A stretch of DNA of 64,000 nt from contig CM060915.1 of the NCBI GenBank assembly GCA_030737875.1, positions 359,163,863 to 359,227,862 of the forward strand, in the 5' to 3' direction. This DNA is from Allium sativum. Lineage: Eukaryota; Streptophyta; Magnoliopsida; Asparagales; Amaryllidaceae. This document shows, one piece after another, positions 24,680 through 35,636 of this stretch. Both the position numbers and the translations under genes were made by a program. Each line of letters begins with the position of its first letter. The stretch's first letter is position 1. Below the pieces are notes generated by a model, which was not told the origin of the DNA, did no database searches, and saw only the letters and a list, made by a program, of their open reading frames with translations.

Positions 24680-25072
24680 ACCCACTCTTCTTTACTCTTT
24701 TTACTTTGCCCCAGTAGGCTTACAGGGCAATGATCGGCGGACGTTAGCAGCTTAGAGGATATAAGTCAGAGATCCTACTTTCTTTTATTTAATGATAGTT
24801 TATTTGTTCTTGACTTTATTTTGTACCTGAGAGAGAATTTCATTTGTATACTTTGATTTAAACTTTATGAAAAATAAATTTTTGTAATATAACTTATTTA
24901 TGTAAAGCATAGTTTCAAAATAACATCTTATTGTAAAATAAATCTTTCCACTGTTTTTTATTCTATGTCTTGTGAATCTTAGCCTTTGTGATTTATATTT
25001 TTATACCTACACGATCTACATTACTTAGTATGAACTTACTTGGGAATGCTAAGGTATGTGGGCTGTTTCATT

Positions 25073-25084
25073 TGGTACCAGATC
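25073..25084 (+). promoter_or_regulatory. Element C: decayed primer binding site
   Basis: TGGTACCAGATC matches 10 of 12 bases of the initiator tRNA-Met site used by the other elements, at the same two-base distance from the LTR end. Confidence 0.7.
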
Positions 25085-25675
25085 CTAAGGTTACAAGATT
25101 CCTAAAAGCAGCTTTAAAATAAAATATTTTTCTAAAGAAAAATGGATTTCCAAAACAAAAAGGTTTTTTTAAATAAAAGTTTTATAAAAATCCCCTCGAG
25201 TCCATCTCCTTTCCTTGTTCCATTCTCTCCTTTCTTATTTGAATTATCTATAGAGAAACCTATCTAGGTTTTCCTATGTTTATAGAAACCTTAAACCTTT
25301 ATAGGTTTAAGTTTTAACTTATAAATAAAACCCGTTTAGATCAGTATTTGAGGAAAAATTGAAGTTAGAGTGAAATTTTCTACTTGACAAATATAAATTA
25401 AGTTTAATCATGGATAAGACAACTTTAAAGGACAAGGATAGCGAGATGACCTAAGAAATATTACTGTAAAAATTTGGAAAGGTATCATTAGCTTAAACAA
25501 GGAAATTAAAACATATCATTAATAATGAGAAATCAACAAGGAAATCAAGAGCATTGGAAGCCTAGGTGATCAGTGAAGGTAAATCAAATGGTAGCTTACT
25601 TTTCTCATTTTTCTTTGGCTGGGGATCATGCTAAAATCATTAAGACTGACCTGGTAATAATATGAAACAAATCAT
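25085..25675. other. Element C: start of internal region, no gene seen
   Basis: AT-rich sequence without a reading frame or repeat that I recognise. Its position after the primer site makes it the untranslated leader of element C. Confidence 0.5.
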
Positions 25676-26490
25676 TTATCGCAAAACCATGGGATACGAC
25701 AATTTGGAATGGCAGTTCTAGGATACGAAATGTTCTAGTTTGGATAAAACTTCTGAATATTCCACCTTTTGCTCGGTCAAAAATTGGGATCTATTAGTTA
25801 GCAATAAGGGGGAGTTTCTCTACATGGATGTGAACACTAAAAAATTTAATAGAATCGAATTTGTTAAGTGCATGGTTGAAGTAAACCCTAACCAAGACCT
25901 ACCGGATGAATTCTTTGTTTAGCTATGGATGGAATTGAGCATATAGCTAGGGTGTTGTATCTTTGGAAACAAACGATTTGTTCTAGGTTAAGGTCTTTGG
26001 GCACAATGAAGTTGGTTGCGTAAAATCCTCAACTATGTCTAAGATTGATAGTGCAATACCCAATTGTGTTGAAGAGAGAATTGTGAACAACGTTGATGAA
26101 GTTTCAGTGCAAGATACGTTAGTGAAGGCACAGGTTAAAAAGTATGAAATATTTGCTTTCTTTAAGAAAAAACAAACTTGGAAGAGAATGTTTAATATAA
26201 ATCAGAAAAGTAAGATGTCTAAGGTTGAAAGGAGTGTTAATGTTATTCAAAATGACACAGATGTGCTGGCACGTCTTGTTTCAGATAGACCATTTAACAT
26301 ACCAATTCCTACTCATGACTTTGTTGTAGAAAGCACTAGATTAATCACCGTCCAGTCTGGTATTTTGATGGCCAAATACACTGGAAGGATAAACGTAACT
26401 AGTAAGATACCAGTGAATATGGAAAAACTTCAAATGGTGAATGGACTGGAAAAAGGTGAGCTTAATGATTTTGCAGATAAAACTACTTAA
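25676..26490 (+). pseudogene. Decayed DUF4283 / zinc-knuckle gene
   Basis: Reading across frames, the segment fits the plant DUF4283 domain followed by a CCHC knuckle. VWIKLLNIPPF (about 25734-25770) is in one frame. After a shift, a 60-codon stretch (25740-25922) carries FLYMDVNTKKFNRIEF and VKCMVEVNPNQDLPDE, the usual domain end. A knuckle remnant follows near 25975-26030: an ICSR pair in one frame and GHNEVGC after a one-base shift. A 151-codon frame (26035-26490) would be the variable C-terminal part. DUF4283 proteins occur in LINE ORF1 and as captured genes in other elements. No LINE reverse transcriptase follows. It sits where Gag-Pol would be in element C, so it may be captured cargo or a separate fragment. 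It is clearly nonfunctional. Confidence 0.7.
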
Positions 26491-27722
26491 CATAAACATT
26501 CTACTGTTCATCTTGGAAACGACAACAGTGATCATGTTCTACATGTTGAAACTGTGCAACATGAATGTGACACTAGGGATGGAAACTATAATTCTGAAGT
26601 TGTATCCTTGATAGGAGAAAAGAATGGTCGTGCGCATATGAGAGATTTGTATGAGGAGGCTATCAAGTATAGCAAAGTGACTAACATTGATGTTCTAACT
26701 AGACTTGCTACTCCTCATAATACTGGTTTTGCTCTCAATCCAGGTTTTTTGAATAGAAACGTCCCTTCCTCATAGTTTGACAATGCTATATCCTTGCCTA
26801 TGTCGGCAAACAAAGTTATAGAGGAGGTTATGCTAACAATTAAGGAAAGCAGCATTGAAAGGAAATCTCCAATCTCAACTACCAAGATAAAAATGAAAAA
26901 CAAACCTAAGAATCCGTATGCTAATATAAATCCCCCTCCAGGTCATAAAGCATGACCACCTGATGTTGAGGAAGCTGCTGACTCGCCACTTGCAGTCTCT
27001 CTACCAGGCTATAGAGACCTTCAAGAACCTGGCACTTAAAGCAAAAAGGTGGAACTCTTAAGAGTCCACCTTCAAAGCAATGAATAGTTGGAGATTCTGC
27101 TCCTAGAGAGTGCTTAAGGCTCATGAAATCTACTGTAGTAAAATATTGATATGTTATTGTTCTTATAATGTTAATGCATTTCAATGTAATACGCTAAGTA
27201 AGTCATTTTGTGTCTGCTTTAATTTGTAGGCTAAGTCTTCCCTACGTTGAAGCATCTCATTTTGTGGATATTCTCAATGTATTTCTCCTGTACCTTATGT
27301 TCTTATTATTTCAATATAATAGAAGTGTTATGGAACACTATAAAAACTAGTCGGCTTCGCCAAAAAAAGAAATGGAACATCAGGTGGATGTTAATTCCTT
27401 TTCATAAGAGAAGGAATCTCATAATCTCCAAACATAGATGTGTGATTCCTTTCCATCTGAAAAGAAAATTGTACGCTTAGGATAACATGCTTCTACGTAT
27501 TTAAGTCCACAAAATTAATATGCGGGCTTCTCATGAGAAACATGAACATGGACTCGGACGTTTCCCTCGACAAAAATTGCAAAAAATCTATGATTAGGGT
27601 AATTAGTACTTGGAGTTACATAACATAAGGAAGAATCTTAGAAATTAATGAACTTCAGAAATCACTAAAATCACAAGAATCGCTAAAATCACAAGAATTA
27701 CTGGATTACAACAACCATTAAA
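26491..27722. other. Noncoding stretch before the solo LTR
   Basis: The first 300 bp may be a further tail of the DUF4283 gene (open to 26774). The rest shows no gene. A near-perfect 27-bp palindrome lies at 27046-27072. Short direct repeats of TCACAAGAATYRCT lie at about 27668-27703. Bases 27718-27722 (ttaaa) are the left flank of the solo LTR. Confidence 0.5.
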
Positions 27723-28018
27723 TGTAACACCCCGAATTTTTCGAGAATATTAAAATTAACAAATTCAAGAACACTTAATTTTTAGAAGAAGAATTAAGTG
27801 AAATGGATTGCGCTATTACGTTCGTCTCAAAATTTTGGTCAAGATATACATTTGGTTTGCATAAAACGGATACCTTATGAAGAAGTTATTAAGCCTTAAA
27901 GTTTGTATGCATATGAGAAATGTGTGTGTATATATATATAAATTAAATAAATAAATATGCAAAAAAGTTCAAAACAACGAATCGGGAGGGGGAATAACCG
28001 AACCGGCCCATTTTTGAG

Positions 28019-28044
28019 GTCGACCCAAGCCCCGCTGGGTCGAC
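28019..28044 (+). repeat. GTCGAC pair in solo LTR
   Basis: Two GTCGAC sites at 28019 and 28039 with GGGTCGAC-type flanks, about 190 bp upstream of the TATA box, the same place as the arrays in LTR A and D. Confidence 0.75.
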
Positions 28045-28229
28045 TAGGGGTTGATTCAGGGTGTTTGGCTGGCAACCGGTGGGCCGATTCGCTCTAAGGC
28101 AGTTGTGGCATCTGATTGGTTCTGATGGGCTACTTGCTGAGTCATTAGGGCTGATGTGGCTATTCTATCTTGTCTGAATGGCTTTGATTTGCTCTAGGTT
28201 AATCTGAAGGTTCCTATTAAATCAAACTT

Positions 28230-28238
28230 CTATATAAC
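28230..28238 (+). promoter_or_regulatory. TATA box of solo LTR
   Basis: CTATATAAC about 507 bp into the LTR, almost the same offset as in LTR A, followed by a C/A-rich leader. Confidence 0.55.
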
Positions 28239-29559
28239 CAACCTAAATCTAAACCCTAAGCCACACAAAAATATTCCTAGAGTCGTCATGCCGTCAATGG
28301 TGAACCTAGAATTGCCGTCATCTCTTTCAACTCAAATGCAAGATAGAAGCTACATCAAAATCAAATCAAAACTAATCTAATTCAACTAAGAGAATTCAAC
28401 GAACTACATCAAAGGCGAGTAATTCAGTTTCAGAATACAGATCCCTGAAATCAAGTTTTTCCTTTTGATTGTAAGTGTAGTTATCTTTCATATGTGAATA
28501 AATTAAAGACATGATTTGTAAAATAGATTTGTATCAAGTTGTATTTGATGCTGATTCATGTTTATTCATGTCTATTCTACCATATATGCCTATGAACTAC
28601 TGTGGTCTATCGAACCTATCATGTTATGTGGAAATTGGTGAGTAAACCTATGATGTTGTATAGGAATTTGAAAATGGAATTATCATATGTAAGTTTGGTG
28701 ATATTATGATACATACAAGTTTTAGGCTAAGTCATGTCGTTTATGCCTAATTGTTTAGAGCCATTATGCATACATGTTTAGATCTACGACCTTATATGTT
28801 TAGATCTACAACTTTATATGTTAGGTCCATATGCCTTTATGATAGATCTAATTTGCAAGTTCACCACTACATGCCAAGTTTAACTTGTATAGTTTTATGT
28901 AAATTCATATGCTTGTGGTTCATGTTGCATAGATCAAATTTGCAAGTTCATAGTTAAAAGTATATTGTTTTATGCCAAATCCATGTGACATATGTGTTGT
29001 TAGATCCATACTTTTGTATGATGTTGGAATGTTGCAAAGTTCCTCTTTTCCCTTTTTTGTTATATAAGTTAGGCTAAAATATCGAGCCTAACATTCTATG
29101 TAATTTTGCGAACGTACAACGGTGGTAACGTTGGGGAAAACATGAAATTACATGTAATTGGCATGTTTGACACATAAGCATGATAAGTGGCATGAAAATG
29201 ATATAATCTATATACCTAAAATTTTGAACGTGATTTAGAAGGAAAGTGGGCCATCACAATAATTGATTTATAATTTACATGTAAATATGTAGGATAAACA
29301 TGAAAAAATACATGGCATAGAATGGTTCATGAAATGGTATATTTAGTATACCATTAATTGTGAGCATAATTAAAAGGATAATTATGGCATAATTAAATTG
29401 GAAATAATTTACATATGGAATATGTCATAAATAAGAAATATGTAAATTTAGAAAAGACGAATATGCCTAACCCGAGGTTAGACTGAGTTGTGGTGTAAAA
29501 CTACCTGGAATCGACCGGCACATCCAGTGGCCACAACAATACTTGTCTAATGTGGGTGG

Positions 29560-30208
29560 TTAGTGGGTGAGGTTAAGTAAATTTAGAACACTTAACCGTT
29601 ATAACATGTTAATTAGACAAGTGGGTGAGGTTAAGTAAATTTTGAATACTTAACCTTTATAACATGTTAATTAGACAAGTGGGTGAGATTAAGTAAATTT
29701 AGAAACACTTAACCAATATAACTTGATTTATGGAAAGGTTAAGTTGAAATAAGAGGGTAACACTTAACCAATATAACTTAATTTGTAGTAGGGTTAAGTT
29801 AACACAAGAAGGCAACACTTAACCAAAGTAACATGACATGTAGGTGGGTTAAGTTAACTTGATTGATGACACTAAACCAATACAACAAGATGAATATGTG
29901 GGGTTAAGTTAACAAGAAACACTCGACCAATATAACTTGATGAACGAACGGGGTTAAGTTAATAGGAAACACTTAACCGATCCAACATGATAAGTAAGGA
30001 GTGTCAAGTTAATAAGAAATTCTTAACCAACATGACACGATGAATGAGTGGGTTAAGTTAACATGAGCGGACAACACTTAACTAATATGGCGTAATGTGT
30101 GGGAGGGTTAAGTACATATCGGGTTGGTGGGTAATATTAGTAAATATAGGCCCACAAAACTTAACCATTAAATAAAAAATTCTTTAATCAGTGGAAGGGT
30201 TAAGTACA
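29560..30208 (+). repeat. Large array of GGTTAAGT/ACTTAACC units
   Basis: About a dozen degenerate units of 58-62 bp, then longer units of about 90 bp that carry GGGTTGGTGGGTAATATTAG and continue beyond element D at 40745-40945. Each unit pairs GGTTAAGT with ACTTAACC, so each strand can form a series of hairpins. Elements D and E both inserted in the long-unit part. Confidence 0.8.
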
Positions 30209-30643
30209 TGTAACACCCCACCTCCGCCAGGGTGAATCTTGCAAGCACTCTGACTTTGGTAGGGCGTTTGAATCAGGTAAACATGCATAATGATATATCA
30301 AGGCAGAACAAGAACATATATATATATATATATATATGTAACCAGAGTAAATAACATGGATAAAACAGCGGAAGATTTTCAAACCATTTCAAATCAAGTT
30401 TTAGTACAACATCATGTCAATTTTCCAAATAAAATAAGTCTAGTACATAAACAACATCATCTGAAAACTGAAAAGAAAAACATAAGTAGCTATCCCCAAA
30501 GCAGAAAAACCATAGCGAGCTCAAGTCCAAAGCATACATGAGCTATCCAAGAAAGCAGGTAAGATCCAGCTAAGCTCCTATATTCCCTCCCTGAGAACCT
30601 GGGGGGGGGGGGAACGGAAGAAAAGAGGCGAAAGGAAATAGGT

Positions 30644-30658
30644 CAGTCAAAAAGACTG
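30644..30658 (-). promoter_or_regulatory. Conserved LTR hairpin, left LTR of D
   Basis: Minus-strand CAGTC-TTTTT-GACTG, identical to LTR A, followed by ACC and then the pyrimidine-rich C-tract. Confidence 0.8.
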
Positions 30659-32399
30659 AGTAAGCCTTACTACAATCAATGTAAACTGATAAAGTTAACT
30701 GACATGAGCAGCAAGTATGAATATAAGGATAACATCATGACGATTAACTATCGAGGTAGATAAAGGTGTCATCGCATAATCAAGATTAAGGTTTTGCACC
30801 ACGGGTGTACTAGCAAACTAACATGACTTGGATATACAAATATTGATCCCACGGCCCAAGCTTTGGCCCAATAACATGAAGTGACCCTCTTACTAGGTCC
30901 AATAACATGAAGTGACCCTCTTACTAGGTCCAATAACATGAAGTGACCCTACCACGAGGTCCAATAACATGAAGTGACCCTACCACGAGGTCCAATAACA
31001 TGAAGTGACCCTACCACGAGGTCCAACCCAATGGTCTAATCGATCGGCTCCCTAAGCCTAACTCGTCACGTGTTGGTGTCAATACGGCTCAAACATGAAT
31101 GTAGTCGAACTGTGCCGGGTCCACCCGTCGGGTGTATCAAGCCCTAGGGTGTCAACCCCTGGACACCATAAACATGAGTGCACAGTCTCGGTCTACCGGT
31201 ACCCGTGCTTGTTTTCTCCGGCTACGGACTATGTGCACGACCAGAGTCCGCCCAGAACTACACCGGCGTACCACGGCCGTCGCTTTTTGGCCCCTTATCT
31301 CCAGTTCAGTAATCGTGCCCCCACCCTAGCCTAGTCCCTAGGGCCATGATGATACAAACTAGGGATTACTGAAGGAGCGGACCCCCATTGCTAGGATTTT
31401 TCTAGTGGGTTAAGTATGGTTTAACCCCTTCACTAATCATGGATTAACTTGGTTAAGTGTAACGATGAGTTCACGACTTAACCCCTATTAATCTACCGAG
31501 CCCAAATTGGTTAAGTATTAAATGGTCCATGACTTAACCCTAATCATGAGGCATTAATTAATTAATGCGCCTTAACCTCTCACATTAGACTTTGTTGTGG
31601 TTACTAGTTAAGCCGGGCGGGTCCGGGTAGCTTTACACCACAACTTAGTCTAACCTCGGGTCCAAGGTACAACATGACCAACTTCTCACATTGGGTCCTA
31701 TTGTTTGTAGCAACTAGTTAGGCCGGTCGGTTCCGGGTAGGTTTACGCTACAATCTCAACCCAACCTCGAGTTGGTCACACTTATCTTTTCTAAGTGTCA
31801 TGTCCATCATGTTTCCAAAACATATTACAAGTTTTCAAGCAATTGGGTAGACCTAACTTAATAGGTAAATTCCCAATGGGTAGACCTAACTTAATAGGTA
31901 AATTCCCAAGCTCATATTTTTATGTCTTTTAAGTTTACCCAAACCCCAAACGCAATCCCATCGCTTACATATCGCAATAACGCATAAAGGATAGAAAGAG
32001 GGAACTTGGCATAATCATGACATAAAAATGTTAAAGCCACAAGTTCAACATGGTGGCATATGAAACGTTCATGTGTTCACACACTTGCATATTACATTTT
32101 TAGGCCCAAAAAGCATGCATAACATGATAACATGAACCATATGACCATCCCAAACTTGCATAACATACTTGCATAAACAAACTTGCATAACATATGTCAA
32201 CTTACATATCATACTTGCATAAATAAACTTGCATAACATATGTCAACTTACATATCATGCTTGCATAAACAAACTTGCATAACATATGTTAACTTACATA
32301 TCATACTTGCATAAGCAAACTTGCATAACATATGTCAACTTGCATATCATACTTGCATAAATAAACTTGCATAACATATGTCAACTTACATATCATACT

Positions 32400-32840
32400 T
32401 GCATAAATAAACTTGCATAACATATGATAACTTGCAAACCAAACTTACATAACAAAACTTGCATAACATATGATAACTTGCAAACCAAACTTGCATAACA
32501 AAACTTGCATAACATATGATAACTTGCAAACCAAACTTACATAACAAAACTTGCATAACATATGATAACTTGCAAACCAAACTTGCATAACAAAACTTGC
32601 ATAACATATGATAACTTGCAAACCAAACTTGCATAACAAAACTTGCATAACATATGATAACTTGCAAACCAAACTTGCATAACAAAACTTGCATAACATA
32701 TGATAACTTGCAAACCAAACTTGCATAACAAAACTTGCATAACATATGATAACTTGCAAACCAAACTTGCATAACAAAACTTGCATAACATATGATAACT
32801 TGCAAACCAAACTTGCATAACAAAACTTGCATATTTACAC
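32400..32840. repeat. 46-bp minisatellite in left LTR of D
   Basis: About nine near-identical copies of a 46-bp unit built from CTTGCATAAC-type submotifs (14 + 18 + 14 bp); looser copies extend to about 32150. Since 46 is not a multiple of three, the minus strand reads open through all frames in turn. This explains the long repetitive open frames here without any real protein. Confidence 0.9.
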
Positions 32841-33223
32841 ATGATAACTTGCATAACTCATCATAATAAACTTGCATAACATGCATTTAACTTTAGAGTC
32901 TAAGTATGAAAGGAATAGGGCTTACAATGCTTATGCGAACTCAAATGAGTATAGCAAATGTAATTAAACCCTTATGCAACCAAAAACCCCAAAGATGCAA
33001 GCAAACTTGATCAAAACTCTTCTTTTATGATGCCAATAGAGAAACAAGACTTTAATGCAAGCTAAAGAGGATCATACAAGCCTAAATACACTTGTATGCA
33101 TGGAAATCTCTTAGGAATTTGATTTAGGAATTGTATGAAGAGAGTGGAGGCCATGAGAGGTTTGATTTTGACATAGTTTAGTTGCTATAATGAATAATGA
33201 GTGATTTAGGGTAGGTTAGGGTC

Positions 33224-33233
33224 TTATTTATAG
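33224..33233 (-). promoter_or_regulatory. TATA box of left LTR of D
   Basis: Minus-strand CTATAAATAA, about 460 bp into the LTR, 150-200 bp downstream of the GTCGAC sites. The matching site in the 5' LTR is at 40283-40292. Confidence 0.6.
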
Positions 33234-33384
33234 AAGATTAGAGTGTTTTTAGCCCTAGGATTAACCCTAGATTCAATTAGGTCCATCAGATCCCGGAACT
33301 CTCTAGAAACAAGCCACAAGACCCAACCCTAATCAGAAATGGTGCACCAGGCTAAACAGCCGAGCACCCCCTGTTGACAGGGCT

Positions 33385-33422
33385 GTCGACAGGGCTGTCG
33401 ACACCCTAGGGACCCTGTCGAC
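33385..33422 (-). repeat. GTCGAC array in left LTR of D
   Basis: GTCGAC at 33385, 33397 and 33417, with a degenerate GTTGAC at 33373. Three of the four starts are 12 bp apart, as in LTR A. The right LTR has one 12-bp unit fewer, so the array is changing on a recent time scale. Confidence 0.85.
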
Positions 33423-33692
33423 ATGCGGGTCCTGGCGGGATTTTTCCCGCCTTGGCCCAGCTGGCCTAATTCTTTGAATTTGAATCTGATTTTAAACCTT
33501 GAATTTTCTGAAAACTTTGACGGGCCATATCTGGGCCATACGGACTCCGTTTTTCGAAAACTCGGACTCTATTTCGCGTATTTTTCCGAGACGAACGCAA
33601 TGGCAAAGCCCGTTTCCCTCGATTCAGATTTTTGAATTAAATTCTGCTTCGATTTATGTTATAACAGGTTATTGAAAATACGGGTTGTTACA

Positions 33693-33730
33693 TTCTCCCC
33701 TCCTTAAAGGATTTCGTCCCCGAAATCTTC
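33693..33730 (-). promoter_or_regulatory. Element D: polypurine tract with inverted-repeat motif
   Basis: Minus-strand TAAGGAGGGGAGAA abuts the 3' LTR. ATTTCGGGGACGAAAT lies just upstream, identical to the motif in element A. Confidence 0.85.
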
Positions 33731-34500
33731 AAGTTAGGAAGAACGTATCCTACCATCCAATCATCCATCTACTCAAAGCACCATCCACGAGCAATCATTG
33801 TCCTTACAAGATTCTAAATGCTGTATGAACATATGCAAAAGTGTGTGTATATGTACTTATCTAATGCAAAGATCAATGCAAAATATGTTAGTGAAATGTA
33901 TCCATATGTATGCAATTCCTAACATAATGTATAATATCTATATGTGTGCACATAACATACACCCATATGCAACATCCATGTGATAACACACAATTTTCAT
34001 CCATGAATAAGCATAAACACTCATGCATATGCAATATGAGGAGTGTGCGAGCCGATCTAGTGCTTAATTGTGTATAATGCATCCACGAGCAACCACTTGC
34101 AAACACTTGCAACCACTTGCAACCATCAAACATAACATGTCTCAAACACATGTTTCATCCAAAGGATTCTACCTAAGGTTCTCATGACAAGATCAACATG
34201 ATAAACTAGATAATCATGGATAACAAAAGATATGCTAAAGAGATCGGGAAGATAAGCAGGATATACTCCTCTTTCGGATCACAAGAAATCCTTTCCTAAC
34301 CTACTCCATATCCTATAAAAACCCAAAAGGTTTAGCCAACCTAACTGACCCCCTTGACCTGTATTATTAACCAATAGGCCATACCTCCCGACAGAAATAG
34401 GACCGAAAATGGGACCGAGAGGATATACATAACAAGATAATATGCGAGTAAGTTCCACAGGAAAACAAGGATCAAGGATATACTCTTAGAAAGAGACATG
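33731..34500 (-). other. Element D: 3' noncoding region
   Basis: Homologous to 1380-1950 of element A (shared gcaaccacttgcaaacactt-type repeats near 34090-34130) but without A's 28-bp palindrome. No gene. Confidence 0.7.
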
Positions 34501-34519
34501 ATGCGCGTATCTAGCCTTT

Positions 34520-35630
34520 AGCCTTTTAAGTCACATTTCCTTGAGCTTAACCCCACTTTTGCTTTGACCGTCTTTTACTTCATGATTTCTTAGCTTCTTA
34601 ACTCTTATATCCAAATATGAGTTGGAGCCCATTTCCTTGTCGTCTATAATATGTCTAGCGAGGTGACTTAACATCTCGCCTCGAATCATCTGGTCCATGT
34701 TCTTGACTAACTGCGGGTCTTCTTCCTGTGAAACCCCCTTCTTGATCTAGAAGAGTAAGTTTAAGCTCGGGGAATGCTAACTAACTAGCCAAACGGAGAA
34801 AGCTTCTTACTTCAATTGCCCTCCTCAGAGTTTTCCGGTCTTAAACCACAACCACTTTAGCGGAATCCACCGCTAAGCCTTACTTAGGAACTATGTGCCC
34901 AAGAAATCCAACTTCTTTCCTCCAAAGTAACATTTGGAGAACTTGGCTTTCAACTGGTGGCTCTAAGCGTATCCATCACCTCCTTGAGATGTCTAGCATG
35001 CTCTTCCTCGTTCTTTTAAGGAGATCAAAATATCGTCTATGACGATCACGACAAACTTGTTCAAGGACTTCCTAAACACCCTACCCATCAAGTTCACGTA
35101 ATATGCGGGTGCATTAGTCAAACCAAATAGCATGACTAGCCATTCTAACAATCCATCTAGAGTCCTAAACGCAGTCTTGTCAATTCCATCCTCAGCCATC
35201 CTAAGCTGATGGAATCCGGTAGCTAGATCAAAAGAAAACAGATGCTCCTACAAGCTGATCGAACAGATCATCGATCCTTGGTAACGGTTGTCTATTCTTC
35301 TCACGATAATCAACACATAAGCGAATACTACTGGAGCACCCTACTCGAAAATGCTTCGTCTCAGGAAGTTCTTCTCAAGCAACTCCTTGACTTGCTTTCC
35401 TAACTCTCACCTCGTGAGGTCATGTGCCTAACCGGCCACGAAACTGGCTTGGTATTACCAACCAGATAATGCGGAAATCTATCCCACGCCTAGGGGTAAC
35501 CCCTTTACTTCCCCCAAGATATCAGGATATTCTCGGACCACCCTCACAGATTGCAAACTATCGATAGACGAGTCGAGGGATTTCAAGATAACATAACATG
35601 ACGGGACCCATAGGGTTACTAGAAATTTCT
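34520..35630 (-). pseudogene. Element D: pol remnant (RT scraps; RNase H and integrase lost)
   Basis: Going along the minus strand, the region after Gag keeps broken RT: the fragment 35199-34993 has [18 protein letters not shown] and VIDDIL (first residue changed but the Asp pair intact), then VGFLGH near 34910. RNase H is missing. A segment homologous to the start of element A (IRGEMLSHLARHIIDDK, about 34637-34690) runs almost directly into the chromodomain region (VKKLRNHEVK, about 34560-34600). The junction removes the whole integrase core, roughly 370 codons compared with element A. Many stops and shifts lie in between. It could not encode any Pol activity. Confidence 0.85.
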
Positions 35631-35636
35631 AGGGTA

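Larger units (their letters stand above)
22298..25070 (+). repeat. Degraded LTR C (plus strand; 5' limit uncertain)
   Basis: The end is recognised from structure, since no partner LTR is in view: ...GGCTGTTTCA at 25070 followed two bases later by a primer-site match. The stretch has the same order of signals as the other LTRs: TATA box (22719), minisatellite (23713-23990), hairpin (24665-24679), pyrimidine-rich tract with CAG (about 24695-24715), and TTTCCACTG (24945-24953). The left limit is unknown; element B landed at 22297. I see nothing else recognisable in 22298-22700. Confidence 0.65.
27723..30208 (+). repeat. Solo LTR, segment 1 of 4
   Basis: Starts TGTAACACCCCG. The sequence is homologous to LTR A but continues only after three later insertions, at 40745, 50572 and 61577, ending GTGGGGTATTTCA at 62363. 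Flanks ttaaa (27718-27722) and ctaaa (62364-62368) fit a 5-bp duplication with one change. There is no polypurine tract before it and no primer site after it, which favours a solo LTR left by recombination between two LTRs. Within segment 1: GTCGAC sites (28019-28044), TATA box (28230) and a large GGTTAAGT array (29560-30208). Confidence 0.87.
30209..33692 (-). repeat. Element D: 3' LTR (left copy, 3484 bp)
   Basis: On the minus strand it runs TGTAACAACCCG (33692) to GGGTGTTACA (30209). Features: GTCGAC sites (33385-33422), TATA box (33224-33233), 46-bp minisatellite (about 32400-32840), GGTTAAGT pairs (about 31400-31560), hairpin (30644-30658), G12 tract on the plus strand (30601-30612), and CCGCTG block (about 30364-30374). 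A repeated block of about 33 bp containing ataacatgaagtgaccctac, five copies, lies at 30869-31023. Confidence 0.94.

Noticed and set aside
29560..30208. Telomere-like repeat (GGTTAAGT)
   Set aside because: The plant telomere unit is TTTAGGG; these units are 58-90 bp long, degenerate and part of an LTR.
31095..31334. Open frames of 65-79 codons repeated at 38154-38393
   Set aside because: They lie inside both LTRs of element D, overlap in two frames, and have no recognisable domain.
32150..32840. CRISPR-like array of regular repeats
   Set aside because: Repeats are contiguous with no unique spacers, lie in an LTR, and occur twice as part of a plant retrotransposon.
32386..32886. Long repetitive minus-strand open frames (166 codons; also 39445-39945)
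   Set aside because: They come from a 46-bp tandem repeat that is open in all frames; no domain, and the same in both LTRs of element D.
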